Shown here one piece after another: positions 23,281 to 32,074 of a DNA stretch of 38,013 nt. The position numbers and the translations under genes were made by a program. Every line of letters starts with the position of its first letter. Positions within the stretch are counted from its first letter, which is position 1. The notes under the pieces are model-generated. The model made no database searches. It was not told the DNA's origin and saw only the letters and a list, made by a program, of their open reading frames with translations. The DNA comes from an uncultured Saprospiraceae bacterium (GTDB taxonomy: Bacteria > Bacteroidota > Bacteroidia > Chitinophagales > Saprospiraceae): assembly GCA_937973945.1 (NCBI GenBank), contig CALJIY010000208.1, positions 1 to 38,013 on the forward strand, written 5' to 3'.

Positions 23281-23996
23281 TAAAATCCAAGCATATCTTG
23301 CATCCCAAAAGATCCTTCTTTTCCAATGATCCATTCAGCGGCCTGAATGGCACCGCCGGCAAAACCTTCTCGAGAATGTGCCACATGCTTAATTTCCAGA
23401 TCATCAATAGCAGAAGTATAGTTCACTTGATGCGTGCCTTTTACCTTTGGGATTCTTTTAGAGATGATGGGCAATAGAGTTGATTGTGCACTCGGTTCAT
23501 TGATCCACTCCTTTTTTCTTGATACATGTCCCATTATTCCTTCCGCTAAAGTAATAGCAGTGCCACTTGGGGCATCCAATTTTTCTGTATGGTGAATTTC
23601 TTCCATCTCAATGCCATATTGTGGTTGTGTGTCCATCAACTTAGCTAGGTAGCGATTCAATGCAAAAAAGATATTAACGCCTACACTGTAGTTAGAGGCA
23701 TAAAAGAAGGCGCCTTTATAGGATTTACAAAGTGCATCCACCTCTTCTTTCTTTTCAACCCACCCAGTAGTACCAGATACAATGGGGACCCCTGCTTTGA
23801 AACAGCTTAGAATATTATTCATAGCACTTTCTGGTCTTGTAAATTCTATAGCGACATCTGCTTTTCTTAGATTTTCTGTGGTTAATTCATCATAGTTGCT
23901 AATATCAATCTTTAATACAATTTCATGTCCTTGTGCTACGGCCATTTTTTCAATGGTCTTGCCCATCTTTCCATACCCGATTAATGCTATTTTCAT
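23280..23996 (-). CDS. dapB: 4-hydroxy-tetrahydrodipicolinate reductase
   Basis: A 238-residue enzyme of the lysine and diaminopimelate pathway. The ATG at 23996 places the nucleotide motif at the N-terminus (MKIALIGYGKMGKTIEKMA); an upstream extension of 15 codons is not family-like. SGTTGW (about residues 73-78), ASNYSVGVNIFF, the substrate motif EIHHTEKLDAPSGTA and VKGTHQV are present. Length matches the short Bacteroidota form. The gene stands alone, with a repeat element between its stop and its terminator. Confidence 0.96.
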   Translation of the reverse strand: MKIALIGYGKMGKTIEKMAVAQGHEIVLKIDISNYDELTTENLRKADVAIEFTRPESAMNNILSCFKAGVPIVSGTTGWVEKKEEVDALCKSYKGAFFYASNYSVGVNIFFALNRYLAKLMDTQPQYGIEMEEIHHTEKLDAPSGTAITLAEGIMGHVSRKKEWINEPSAQSTLLPIISKRIPKVKGTHQVNYTSAIDDLEIKHVAHSREGFAGGAIQAAEWIIGKEGSFGMQDMLGF

Positions 23997-24566
23997 TATG
24001 CTAATTTTTATACTGAAGTCTATTCCCCAATTAATTATCAATTAAAACCACAAAAGAATAAATTTTTTTACCTAAAAAATACTAAAAGAGCCTATATTGT
24101 AGAAATAATTTAAATTTGAAAAGAATAAAATAAGGCTAAATACCTGTTTTTTAATAGATTATAGTGATTTTGAAATAGTGATGTTACTATTAAGAAATAT
24201 TTAACGTCTTAAGATTAATCCCTTATACTGTGCTGATTTTATGCATATTCCTCACATAGCATTCCAAAATAAAGCTACCTTAATTAATAAATTTCCCAAG
24301 AACAGTGTTCGTCCGACTAAGATACTATCTTAGAAGTTCTTTAATAATGTGATTTAGAGTCAAGATCATAGTGTAAGGTTCTGAGAATTACTTTTTTAAG
24401 CCGCATAGCAGAGCTACGGGGCTTAAAAAAGTCTTTTTCAGGTTCTTGCAATATGGTTTTTGGGACTGAAGGACATTATTAAACAACTTCTTACTTATTT
24501 ATTCAAATAATTATTAAGATACTACACATCCTTATTTTATTATTTTATTACAAAACTAACTAAAGC
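23997..24566. other. Long intergenic region upstream of dapB and the aquaporin gene
   Basis: The 570-bp divergent gap contains no supported gene. A lone -7-like box TAAATTTG is at 24111-24118. A perfect inverted repeat CTAAGATA-C-TATCTTAG stands at 24317-24333. A strong terminator-like hairpin is at 24390-24432. These could belong to a long aquaporin leader or to a separate short RNA. Confidence 0.5.
24390..24437 (+). terminator. Terminator-like hairpin 130 bp before the aquaporin gene
   Basis: ACTTTTTTAAGCC (24390-24402) pairs perfectly with GGCTTAAAAAAGT (24420-24432), with an extra inner stem TAGC/GCTA, and CTTTTTC follows. No gene ends upstream on this strand. It may end a small RNA or work as an attenuator in the leader of the aquaporin gene. 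Confidence 0.65.
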
Positions 24567-25196
24567 ATGAGAAAGTATTTAGTAGAATTTATTGGAACAT
24601 TTTTCTTAGTTCTTACTGTATGTATGACTGTTCTAGGTGGAGCGGGCAACTTTGCACCACTTGCCATAGGCAGTATGTTAATGGTTATGATCTATGCAGG
24701 AGGACACATTTCAGGAGGGCACTTTAATCCAGCAGTATCTTTAGGAGCATTTATCCGAGGAGCATTGCCAGCTTCTGATTTATTACCTTACATTGTAGCT
24801 CAAATCTTAGGAGGTATTGTTGCGCCATTGGTTGCGGCACCTTTACTAGGTTCTATGGGAGCTGCGGATGCAGTAACATCTAGATTAGATGTAGTACCTT
24901 CTTTAATTGCAGAATTCTTAGGAACATTTGCATTAGTTTGGGTCGTATTACATACGGCTACCGCTAAGGGAACTGAAGGTAATTCTAATTATGGTTTAGC
25001 AATTGGTTTTACAGTATTAGCTTGTGCATATGCGCTTGGTGGTGTATCTGGAGGTGCTTTTAATCCAGCAGTTGCGACTGGTATTTCTATTGCAGAAATC
25101 AAGTCATTCTCTGATATCTGGGTTTACTTAGTAGCCAATCTTGGTGCAGGTGCTGTAGCAGCATTAGCCTTTAACTTTGTAAATGGCAGAGACTAA
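24567..25196 (+). CDS. Aquaporin (MIP family) with an unusual selectivity filter
   Basis: A 209-residue channel with six membrane helices and two half-helices. NPA motifs are at 54-56 (GGHFNPAVSLG) and 166-168 (GGAFNPAVATG). In AqpZ the filter is Phe43, His174, Thr183 and Arg189. By alignment to the NPA boxes, here Tyr43 replaces the Phe, Ala154 the His, and Val169 the Arg that normally follows the second NPA. The pore should thus be wider and uncharged, so glycerol, gases or other small neutral solutes are possible. The two halves also read nearly alike around the NPA boxes. A terminator follows at 25234. Confidence 0.9.
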   Translation: MRKYLVEFIGTFFLVLTVCMTVLGGAGNFAPLAIGSMLMVMIYAGGHISGGHFNPAVSLGAFIRGALPASDLLPYIVAQILGGIVAPLVAAPLLGSMGAADAVTSRLDVVPSLIAEFLGTFALVWVVLHTATAKGTEGNSNYGLAIGFTVLACAYALGGVSGGAFNPAVATGISIAEIKSFSDIWVYLVANLGAGAVAALAFNFVNGRD

Positions 25197-25233
25197 AAAA
25201 TAGCTTAATAGATTATTCTATTAGGTAAAAAGT

Positions 25234-25276
25234 AGGTCTATCACTGATTTATTCAGCGATAGACCTCTTTTTTTTT
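25234..25276. terminator. Bidirectional terminator between aquaporin and mannanase genes
   Basis: AGGTCTATCACTG (25234-25246) pairs with CAGCGATAGACCT (25254-25266) with one mismatch. A nine-base T-run follows and AAAAA precedes it, so it serves both converging genes. Confidence 0.88.
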
Positions 25277-25286
25277 CTTGTTCTCA

Positions 25287-26576
25287 CTATTTTTTGATAC
25301 TATTTAAATCTACAGCATGTTTTCTAATAATTTTCAATGTTGACAAATCTGTATCATAGATAGAATACCATCCCTGATATTCAAACGGAGGATCTCCTGT
25401 GAAATCATCACCAGCTTTCCATATTGCTTTAGGCATCCTAGGTCGTCCTTCTCCAGACCAGGCCCAAAAATTACAGCCAGCAATAGCTTCATTTTGTTGA
25501 GCTAATATCGTAATAAGCGAGAAAATTTCTTGATAATACTGGTCTCTGTAAGTCGTAGGACTATCTACTTGGTAAGAACCTAAATCTCTGGCGATTCCGA
25601 ATTCTTCTAGTACTAAGGGCTTATGAAGCTTTTCAGCAATCTTGGTATGTTGGAGAATATATTTCTTAGCTTTATTGAGCGAAGATTGAAAGGTTTTTTC
25701 TGATTGTGTTGGATCATACCAACCCCAGTTTTGTATCCAGATATGGATAGTAGTATAATCAATATTGTTTATCCTATGCTCTTTTTTGAACTTAGTACTC
25801 AGCGGTAAAAAAGCATTTCCTTCGCTTCCAATAGATACTAGATGAAGCTTGTCTAAAGATTTGATAAAAGCGGCTGTATTTCGTATCCACCTTCGATATT
25901 TCCAATTATTCAAGACTGGCCTTGGCTCATTTGCTAATTGCCAAGAAAAGATAGTCGGGTCCTCCCTATAAAGAATGCCAGAGATGCTATTTTGTCGATT
26001 GACAATATGTCGAATATGGTTATTGTATAGGGTTTGTGCTTTTTTATTACTAAAAAATTGAGCAGCATACTTCATATATTTCAGCCATTTGCCTCCTGCT
26101 GCGGGTGGAGGGTAGGGAATGGGCTTGCCTGTGACCCAATTGATGTATTGAGCAAATCCTCCAGACCAAGGCCACATATTATTGAGACAAAGGACGGCAT
26201 GCATCTTTCTTTTTGCTAGTTCTACTAATAAAAAGTCTAATCCTATCAGCAAAGAATCATTGTATATACCCGCATCTACTTGCAGGGCAGGAACCATTCG
26301 CCAAGGGGCCGTATCAGGACCTTCGCTAGCAGCCATCACTCGTAAATTATTGATTCCCAAAGCTTGTAAATGATCTAATTCTCTGATTAAGCGTTCTTTA
26401 TCCGAATTAGCGATATTCATTCCATACCAAAAATTAGCCCCCATAAAGTAATGTGGCTGGCCATTTTTTAAAAATTGAGTGCCTTTAATTTGAATAAAAT
26501 CTTGCGACATAGCTAAATATGGGACTAAAAAGACTAGAAGAAGTAGAGAAACTACGGAATATGCTTTTTTTAACAT
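25287..26576 (-). CDS. Secreted GH5 endo-beta-1,4-mannanase-like hydrolase
   Basis: A 429-residue exported glycoside hydrolase. The ATG at 26576 gives a signal peptide (residues 1-24, ending LAMSQ). A single (beta/alpha)8 GH5 domain follows, in style GH5_7: FIQIKGTQFLKNGQPHYFMG and NFWYGMN at the start, acid/base E217 in WQLANEPRP, HIWIQNWGWYD, nucleophile E325 in LVLEEFG, and a closing WAWSGEGRPR. GH5_7 enzymes cut beta-mannans. No carbohydrate-binding module, no T9SS tail and no SusCD pair accompany it, so it may be periplasmic. Substrate is inferred from subfamily resemblance. Confidence 0.9.
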   Translation of the reverse strand: MLKKAYSVVSLLLLVFLVPYLAMSQDFIQIKGTQFLKNGQPHYFMGANFWYGMNIANSDKERLIRELDHLQALGINNLRVMAASEGPDTAPWRMVPALQVDAGIYNDSLLIGLDFLLVELAKRKMHAVLCLNNMWPWSGGFAQYINWVTGKPIPYPPPAAGGKWLKYMKYAAQFFSNKKAQTLYNNHIRHIVNRQNSISGILYREDPTIFSWQLANEPRPVLNNWKYRRWIRNTAAFIKSLDKLHLVSIGSEGNAFLPLSTKFKKEHRINNIDYTTIHIWIQNWGWYDPTQSEKTFQSSLNKAKKYILQHTKIAEKLHKPLVLEEFGIARDLGSYQVDSPTTYRDQYYQEIFSLITILAQQNEAIAGCNFWAWSGEGRPRMPKAIWKAGDDFTGDPPFEYQGWYSIYDTDLSTLKIIRKHAVDLNSIKK

Positions 26577-26643
26577 TAGTATTTCTATTTTTGTATCGAA
26601 GTTGTTTAACAATCAAGTACTTACACCTCTAGATCTTGATAGC

Positions 26644-26664
26644 ATAGAGAGCAGAGATTAGGAG
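26644..26664. repeat. Short AGAGAGY-type repeat
   Basis: ATAGAGAGCAGAGATTAGGA (from 26645) matches the AGAGAGY family. It lies in front of the DUF4271 gene, inside a frame that extends upstream of the true start. Confidence 0.5.
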
Positions 26665-26756
26665 AAAACAGATTGAGAAAAAGACAAACTACACTACATA
26701 ACATAATTAAACGCACTTATTTGTCAATTTTTAAAAATAGCTTGTTTAGAGATATA

Positions 26757-27839
26757 ATGATAATTCCTCCACCTGTCTGTCACACAGCAGGGAAAGGATT
26801 TATTATTTCATTCTTACTAAGCTGCATGTTTATGCTTATCGGATTTTCCTTAATGGGCCAAGGATCGAAAAATCCCTTTGATCTTAAGTATAAAAAACCA
26901 CAAACAGAAGTAAAAACCAATGTTGTTCTTGACACTCAAGAACAAGTTATAAATGCTATAGATGAGGATTCACTAGTTATGATTGCTATACCACCATCAC
27001 AGAATTCACCTTCTGAGATGGGTCAAGCAAGTGATACCACCCGTTTAATAGGAAGCACAAATATTGCTGAAAATCCGTTTAATATCATTAGAGTACCGAG
27101 CAAGGAATTAAATGCTAAAATTAATTCCCCTAAAATAACTGAACCTTCAGAAGAACAGGTTCAAGAGAAAGACAGTATTCTAAAGGACAGTGGATTTATG
27201 TTTTGGGTTCTATTAGGGATTTTATTGGTGTTTACGTCTATATTTGGAGCAGCTAGAGGTAAATTAAGTCAAATATCTAGTTCTTTTTTGAATGAGAACT
27301 TCCTTCGTCAAACCCATCGATCTAATCAAGGTAGTTTTTCCTTTTTATATATCTTCTTGTACATCTTGGCACTAATAAATATCGCTATTTTCGCCTATCT
27401 ATTAGGTAAATTTTTTAATTGGGAAAGGCCAAATTCTATATTGCTTTTAGCAAAAATAGTCGGCATCGTGAGTCTAATATTCATAGGCAAGCATGTATTA
27501 CTCTCCTTAGTAGGATATATTTTTCCAGTACACAAGGAATTGAGCCTCTATAACTTCACGATCATGATTTTCGGAATTATATTAGGATTATTCTTGTTTC
27601 CTATAAATATAGTCATTGCGTACGCTCCAATGGCAGTGGGTAAAGGAGTTGTTTATCTTTCACTTGGAGCGATTATTGCAATTTATGTATTTCGAATGAT
27701 TAGAGGACTTTCTATAGGTAGTAAGTACTTAGTGTTACATAAGTTTCATTTTTTTATTTATCTTTGCACCGTCGAAATATTACCTGTAATCGTTCTATTA
27801 AAGATACTCGATAACTACACTGGGATTTCTATTATTTGA
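26757..27839 (+). CDS. DUF4271 membrane protein
   Basis: A protein of about 360 residues with a DUF4271 domain, restricted to Bacteroidota. I chose the ATG at 26757 (MIIPPPVCHTAGKGF), which precedes a signal-like hydrophobic stretch. The open frame can also start at a TTG at 26673, but that part derives from repeat-like sequence. A polar, probably periplasmic, region rich in Ser, Glu and Pro precedes one helix, and at least six helices follow, with the KGVVYLSLGAIIAIYVFRMIRG segment near the end typical of the family. Function unknown. It sits directly before hemD, an arrangement I recall from other Bacteroidota. Confidence 0.8.
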   Translation: MIIPPPVCHTAGKGFIISFLLSCMFMLIGFSLMGQGSKNPFDLKYKKPQTEVKTNVVLDTQEQVINAIDEDSLVMIAIPPSQNSPSEMGQASDTTRLIGSTNIAENPFNIIRVPSKELNAKINSPKITEPSEEQVQEKDSILKDSGFMFWVLLGILLVFTSIFGAARGKLSQISSSFLNENFLRQTHRSNQGSFSFLYIFLYILALINIAIFAYLLGKFFNWERPNSILLLAKIVGIVSLIFIGKHVLLSLVGYIFPVHKELSLYNFTIMIFGIILGLFLFPINIVIAYAPMAVGKGVVYLSLGAIIAIYVFRMIRGLSIGSKYLVLHKFHFFIYLCTVEILPVIVLLKILDNYTGISII

Positions 27840-27981
27840 TAATAATGCCTATATATTATCAATACCATTAATTTTACGAGTATAATTATTCAAAGGTAGT
27901 GGAGTGTTTTTCGGCATTTAATGCTCCGAAATGACAATTTAGCATTTTGGGAATTCTAATTCCACAACAATCTTACGTTGC

Positions 27982-28767
27982 ATGTCAGTACAAAGTAAAG
28001 CTCAAGAAGTACTTAATTATAAGCCTGTAAAAACGATATTAATTTCTCAACCAAAACCAACACGCTCTCCATATTTTGAATTAGAAAATAAATATAATTT
28101 AAAAATAGATTTCAGACCATTTATTCATGTAGAAGGTTTAGAAGTAAAGGAGTTTAGAAAGTTGAGAATCAGGCCAGATGAATTTACAGCAATTATATTT
28201 AGCAGTAAAAATGCAATCGACCATTTCTTTAGAATATGTGACGAATTGCGTATCAAAATGTCTGGGGAAACTAAGTATTTCTGCCTTTCTGAAGCAATTG
28301 CTAATTATCTTCAAAAATTTATTGTTTATCGTAAGCGAAAAGTCTTTACGGGAACAAGAGTCATTGAAGACTTAAAGAATGCTTTAGTAAAGCACAAGGA
28401 CAAAGAAAAATTTATGCTGCCTTGCTCTAATCTAGGAAGCAAAAAGATTGTATCCTACCTTACGGAATTAGGAGTAGATTATACAGAGGCTCTAATGTAT
28501 CGTACGGTGAGTAGTGACTTATCAGATTTAAGTGATATTACTTATGATATACTAGTCTTTTTTAGTCCACGAGGAATAGAATCCTTGTATGATAATTTTC
28601 CAGACTTCAAGCAGAATGATACCAGAATTGCGGTCTTTGGAAATACGACGAGTCAAGCAGTAGTTGAAAAAGGATTGACGATTAATATCAAAGCACCAGC
28701 TCCAGAAACACCGTCTATGACGATGGCATTGGAAAAATATATTCGAGAGGCTAATAAGATGTTGTAG
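27982..28767 (+). CDS. hemD: Uroporphyrinogen-III synthase
   Basis: A 261-residue enzyme closing hydroxymethylbilane into uroporphyrinogen III in heme synthesis. Landmarks are TILISQPKPTRSPYFE, IIFSSKNAIDHFF, FMLPCSNLGSKKIVSYL, EALMYRT, ILVFFSPRGIESL and VFGNTTSQAVVEKGL. HemD is highly variable, and these fit the Bacteroidota form. The N-terminal 15 residues are polar and may not be needed. A 142-bp gap from DUF4271 holds a small hairpin (TTTCGG/CCGAAA, 27909-27931), so the gene may have its own promoter. A good terminator follows at 28793. Confidence 0.9.
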   Translation: MSVQSKAQEVLNYKPVKTILISQPKPTRSPYFELENKYNLKIDFRPFIHVEGLEVKEFRKLRIRPDEFTAIIFSSKNAIDHFFRICDELRIKMSGETKYFCLSEAIANYLQKFIVYRKRKVFTGTRVIEDLKNALVKHKDKEKFMLPCSNLGSKKIVSYLTELGVDYTEALMYRTVSSDLSDLSDITYDILVFFSPRGIESLYDNFPDFKQNDTRIAVFGNTTSQAVVEKGLTINIKAPAPETPSMTMALEKYIREANKML

Positions 28768-28792
28768 CCTATATAGGACTATCGTTCTAAAG

Positions 28793-28830
28793 AATTCGTA
28801 TGGAATAGTTATTTCCATACGAATTTTTTT
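28793..28830 (+). terminator. Intrinsic terminator of hemD
   Basis: AATTCGTATGGAA (28793-28805) pairs perfectly with TTCCATACGAATT (28813-28825), and T-residues continue to 28830. Confidence 0.92.
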
Positions 28831-28900
28831 ATGCCTATATTTGAGATCATTGGAAATTTGTCCAAGTACCTACTCTTTAAATTTACATTGATATAACTCA

Positions 28901-30718
28901 ATGACAACAGAAGATTACAAAAAAATAAGTTCAAGCTTACCAAAGGAACCAGGGATCTATAAATTTATTAATGAAGAGGATACTATTCTCTATGTCGGTA
29001 AAGCAAAAAACCTAAAGAATCGGCTGGCTTCTTATTTTGGTAACAAGAAACATCAAATGAATAAGACCCGTGCATTGGTCAAAAATGCACACCATATTGA
29101 ATTTACAATAGTAGAGACAGAACAAGATGCTTTACTCCTCGAAAATACCCTTATCAAAAAGTACCAACCTCGGTACAACGTAATGCTCAAGGATGGAAAA
29201 TCCTACTCCTACATTTGTATTAAAAAGGAACGTTTCCCAAGAGTATTTATGACCCGTCGGGTGATCAGAGATGGCTCTACTTATTTCGGCCCTTATGCTT
29301 CCAAAACTCGAATCAAAATCATTCTCGAATTAATTAAGACTTTATTTCCTTTGCGTACCTGTACCTTTAATTTGGCAGAAGATCAGATTAAGGCAGGAAA
29401 GTTTAAAGTATGTTTAGAATATCATATCCGGAATTGTGAAGGCCCTTGTGAAGGTCATGAAACTGAGGCTAATTATAATGAGAAAATCAACCAGATTAAA
29501 AACATACTTAAAGGGAATTTCGGGGCGGTCAAGCAGCACTTTAATCAGGTAATGCAAACCCATGCGGAAAACTTAGAATTTGAAAAAGCGCAGGCCTTAA
29601 AAGAAAAATTAACAGCTTTTGAAGATTATCAAGGTAAATCTACGGTCGTAAGTACTTCTATCAGAGATATAGATGTTTTTTATATAGCAACGGATGAGAC
29701 CACTGCTTATGTGAATTTCTTAAAAGTCATCAATGGCGCCATCATGAATACCTATACCTTAGAAATGGTCAAAAATCTGAATGATGATGAAGAGACTTTA
29801 TTGCGGTATGCTGTACTTAATTTGCGAGAGAAATTCAATAGTATTACCAAGGAGATCGTATTGCCATATGAGATTGATTTGCCAGGAGAAGATATAATGA
29901 TTACGATTCCTAAGATTGGCGACAAAAAGAAATTATTAGACTTATCTGAAAAAAACGTAAGCTACTTTCTACTACAATTAAAGAAAGAGGCACTTAACAA
30001 AATTAGGAAGCAAACGTCTTCGGAACGAATCTTAAGAACGATGCAATCGGATTTGCAATTGAAAGAAATCCCAATGCATATCGAGTGTTTTGATAATTCT
30101 AATTTACAAGGTTCTTTTCCTGTATCTTCTTGCGTCGTGTTCAAAAACGCTAAACCATCTAAAAAGGACTATCGACACTTTAATATTAAAACGGTGGTAG
30201 GGCCAGATGATTTTGCTTCTATGAAAGAGGTCGTGTATAGAAGGTATAAGCGTTTAGTAGAAGAGAAACAGCCTTTACCTCAGTTAGTAATTATTGATGG
30301 AGGTAAAGGGCAGTTAAGCGCTGCGGTAGAGATTATGAAGCAATTAGGTATAGCAGATAAAATTGTAGTAATTGGCATTGCGAAGCGACTAGAAGAGATA
30401 TTCTTTGCAGATGACCCTATTCCTATTTACATTAATAAAAAGTCAGAATCCTTAAAGCTCATTCAGCAAGCAAGAAATGAAGCCCATCGCTTTGCTATCA
30501 CTTTTCATAGGAATCAACGATCTAAAGATTTTACAAGCACAGAGTTAACTCAGATACCAGGAATAGGGGATAAGACAGCAGAGAAGCTATTAACTTATTT
30601 TGGTTCTGTCAAAAAAGTAAAGGCTGCTTTAGAGTCCGAATTAATAGAATTAATTGGTAAAGCTTCAGCCACTAAAGTAGCCGCTTATTTCAAAAATAAA
30701 AAGGAAGATATTAATTAG
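28901..30718 (+). CDS. uvrC: Excinuclease ABC subunit C
   Basis: A 605-residue nuclease making both cuts in nucleotide excision repair. The GIY-YIG nuclease for the 3' cut is at the N-terminus (GIYKFINEEDTILYVGKAKN, residues 18-37). A UVR motif for UvrB contact (NLEFEKAQALKEKLTAFED) is near residue 225. The RNase H-like nuclease for the 5' cut has ECFDNSNLQGS and VIIDGGKGQL. A helix-hairpin-helix (QIPGIGDKTAEKLLTYFGSV) ends the protein. A TTTG (28857) and TAAATTTA (28878) with a 17-bp spacer may be its promoter. Its last 8 bp overlap the converging thioredoxin gene. Confidence 0.97.
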   Translation: MTTEDYKKISSSLPKEPGIYKFINEEDTILYVGKAKNLKNRLASYFGNKKHQMNKTRALVKNAHHIEFTIVETEQDALLLENTLIKKYQPRYNVMLKDGKSYSYICIKKERFPRVFMTRRVIRDGSTYFGPYASKTRIKIILELIKTLFPLRTCTFNLAEDQIKAGKFKVCLEYHIRNCEGPCEGHETEANYNEKINQIKNILKGNFGAVKQHFNQVMQTHAENLEFEKAQALKEKLTAFEDYQGKSTVVSTSIRDIDVFYIATDETTAYVNFLKVINGAIMNTYTLEMVKNLNDDEETLLRYAVLNLREKFNSITKEIVLPYEIDLPGEDIMITIPKIGDKKKLLDLSEKNVSYFLLQLKKEALNKIRKQTSSERILRTMQSDLQLKEIPMHIECFDNSNLQGSFPVSSCVVFKNAKPSKKDYRHFNIKTVVGPDDFASMKEVVYRRYKRLVEEKQPLPQLVIIDGGKGQLSAAVEIMKQLGIADKIVVIGIAKRLEEIFFADDPIPIYINKKSESLKLIQQARNEAHRFAITFHRNQRSKDFTSTELTQIPGIGDKTAEKLLTYFGSVKKVKAALESELIELIGKASATKVAAYFKNKKEDIN

Positions 30719-31175
30719 TAACAGCTAAACTTTTTGCCTCATCTCCCATCTGTCGCAATTCTGTTTGATAAGCAGCACCCACCTTTTGTACTAGCACATT
30801 GCCTTCTTCATCTAAAAAAAGTAGGGTAGGGTAAGCAGCAACTTGATATAATAGCGCTAGGTTAGCTCCATTTCCTTTCTCTGCGTTTACTTTAAAATTG
30901 ATAAAGTTATCGTTCATATAGGTAGCAAATTCTTCATCTGTAAACACATCCTCATCCATTAATTTACAAGGTAAACACCAAGTGGTATAGAAATCCACAA
31001 ATACTAATTTATTAGAAGTTTTAGCTACCTCCAATACATCCATTAATTTATCATGGTCTGTGAATTGAACCCCCGTTGGTTCTGGCTCTGGAGTTGGTTC
31101 AACGATGCCCCCTTTCGTGCTATTACAAGCAAAAGTGAAAAGGGCAATTATAGTAATAAAAAAGAACTGCTTCAT
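30711..31175 (-). CDS. Thioredoxin-fold lipoprotein
   Basis: A 154-residue envelope protein. The lipoprotein signal ends TFAC (C17), followed by a Pro/Glu-rich spacer (25-34). The thioredoxin-like domain has the redox pair C67-C70 in TTWCLPCKLMDEDVF, a cis-proline in VAAYPTLLFLDEEG, and features of the DsbD-gamma/thioredoxin_7 type. It probably moves electrons to periplasmic disulfides or helps cytochrome maturation; the partner is not visible here. The 3' end overlaps uvrC by 8 bp tail to tail, so neither gene has its own terminator. A 12-bp stem lies in its leader at 31202-31252. Confidence 0.9.
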   Translation of the reverse strand: MKQFFFITIIALFTFACNSTKGGIVEPTPEPEPTGVQFTDHDKLMDVLEVAKTSNKLVFVDFYTTWCLPCKLMDEDVFTDEEFATYMNDNFINFKVNAEKGNGANLALLYQVAAYPTLLFLDEEGNVLVQKVGAAYQTELRQMGDEAKSLAVTN

Positions 31176-31201
31176 TTTTCAGAAATTTGTACGATGATTA
31201 T

Positions 31202-31252
31202 TAGACTTGTTCGGCGCCATATCGACTCATCAGCTATTGTCGAACAAGTCTA
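31202..31252 (-). promoter_or_regulatory. 12-bp stem-loop in the leader of the thioredoxin gene
   Basis: TAGACTTGTTCG (31202-31213) and CGAACAAGTCTA (31241-31252) are perfect complements around a 27-base loop, 26 bp before the start codon. It could be an operator or an RNA leader hairpin. The rest of the 31253-31468 gap is AT-rich and shows nothing I can name. Confidence 0.5.
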
Positions 31253-31468
31253 TTAGCTAAAAATAGCTACTTCTTCTAAGAGGTTTTAAACATTTCAGTC
31301 AGCAAGTTATGCGATTTTCTAAAAAGTATTCTGAAAAAACATTTAAATTAAATAGTAATCTTATATTAAAAAATAATATAAAATGGCACTTCAGTCACTT
31401 AAAAGTGAAAAAATATTACGCTTGCTAGAGATTTGAGTAAAAATGTTTGAAAGGAAAGGCAAATAAAC

Positions 31469-31511
31469 CCATTATTTCTTTGGGTAGTGGTGCTACTCAG
31501 AGAAATAATGG
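31469..31511 (-). terminator. Stem-loop after the lipoprotein gene
   Basis: CCATTATTTCTTTGGGTAG (31469-31487) pairs with CTACTCAGAGAAATAATGG (31493-31511) with two wobble pairs. On the minus strand it lies 20 bp after the stop and is followed by a T-rich stretch (TTTATTTG). Confidence 0.7.
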
Positions 31512-31531
31512 ATAGGATATTAATTGGAAGA

Positions 31532-32074
31532 TCAATCAATTGTTCTACCTTTTGCAGAACGCGATTTAACACTTACTTTTTTAGATTTTTTAAGATCTAC
31601 CATTAAGGTAGCGAGCGCACTCTCTGCATTTGTAAAATAGACTTGGTCATTGTACTTTACTTTGCCTTGTCTATTTTTCCAATCAGTAGCCATTAAAACA
31701 TAGCTATTACCTCTTTTGGGATTAGGTCCAAAGATGAGGAATCGATTGTCCTCATTATCTTCAAAACTTACTGCTAGCTTACCTTTAGGCTGAAATAAAG
31801 CGACTCCAGGAGTTCCTTTTTTAATAACGATCTTTTCTACTTTTCGACCTTTCACCATCTTGATTTCACCAGATTCAATCCTAGAACTGCCACTAGTATA
31901 GTCTCTATAAAGTGTAATATCATCAGATAAGTAGAATTGGATACCTTGTATATCTGATTCTGTCCACCTATTTTGATCAACTAGTCGTTGATTAAAAGGA
32001 CTTAACTTAGGACTACAAGCACTACTTAATAAAATAATAGTTAGTGCAAATAGATAATATATTTTAATTTTCAT
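31532..32074 (-). CDS. Predicted lipoprotein, function unknown
   Basis: A 180-residue protein. The ATG at 32074 gives a lipoprotein signal ending LLSSAC (C20); a longer frame would add 15 unlikely residues. The mature part contains WTESDIQGIQFYLSDDITLYR, RKVEKIVIKKGTPGVALFQ, FEDNEDNRFLIFGPN and QVYFTNAESALATLMVDLKK, a beta-rich layout ending in a basic tail (KKVSVKSRSAKGR). I recall similar lipoproteins in Bacteroidota but no known role. It has its own terminator. Confidence 0.8.
   Translation of the reverse strand: MKIKIYYLFALTIILLSSACSPKLSPFNQRLVDQNRWTESDIQGIQFYLSDDITLYRDYTSGSSRIESGEIKMVKGRKVEKIVIKKGTPGVALFQPKGKLAVSFEDNEDNRFLIFGPNPKRGNSYVLMATDWKNRQGKVKYNDQVYFTNAESALATLMVDLKKSKKVSVKSRSAKGRTID

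Noticed and set aside
23997-24566. 6S RNA or tmRNA
   Set aside because: No characteristic tmRNA ends, tag frame or long closing stem of 6S RNA could be seen.
26673-26756. TTG start for the DUF4271 gene
   Set aside because: The region directly upstream is an AGAGAGY repeat, the added 28 residues are basic and not signal-like, and an ATG follows directly before the hydrophobic segment.
31202-31252. The minus strand of this loop reads CTGATGAG...CGAA, like the core of a hammerhead ribozyme
   Set aside because: Stem II does not close properly (three leftover bases), the base after GAA is C and not A, and no stem I can form between the would-be cleavage site and CTGATGA.
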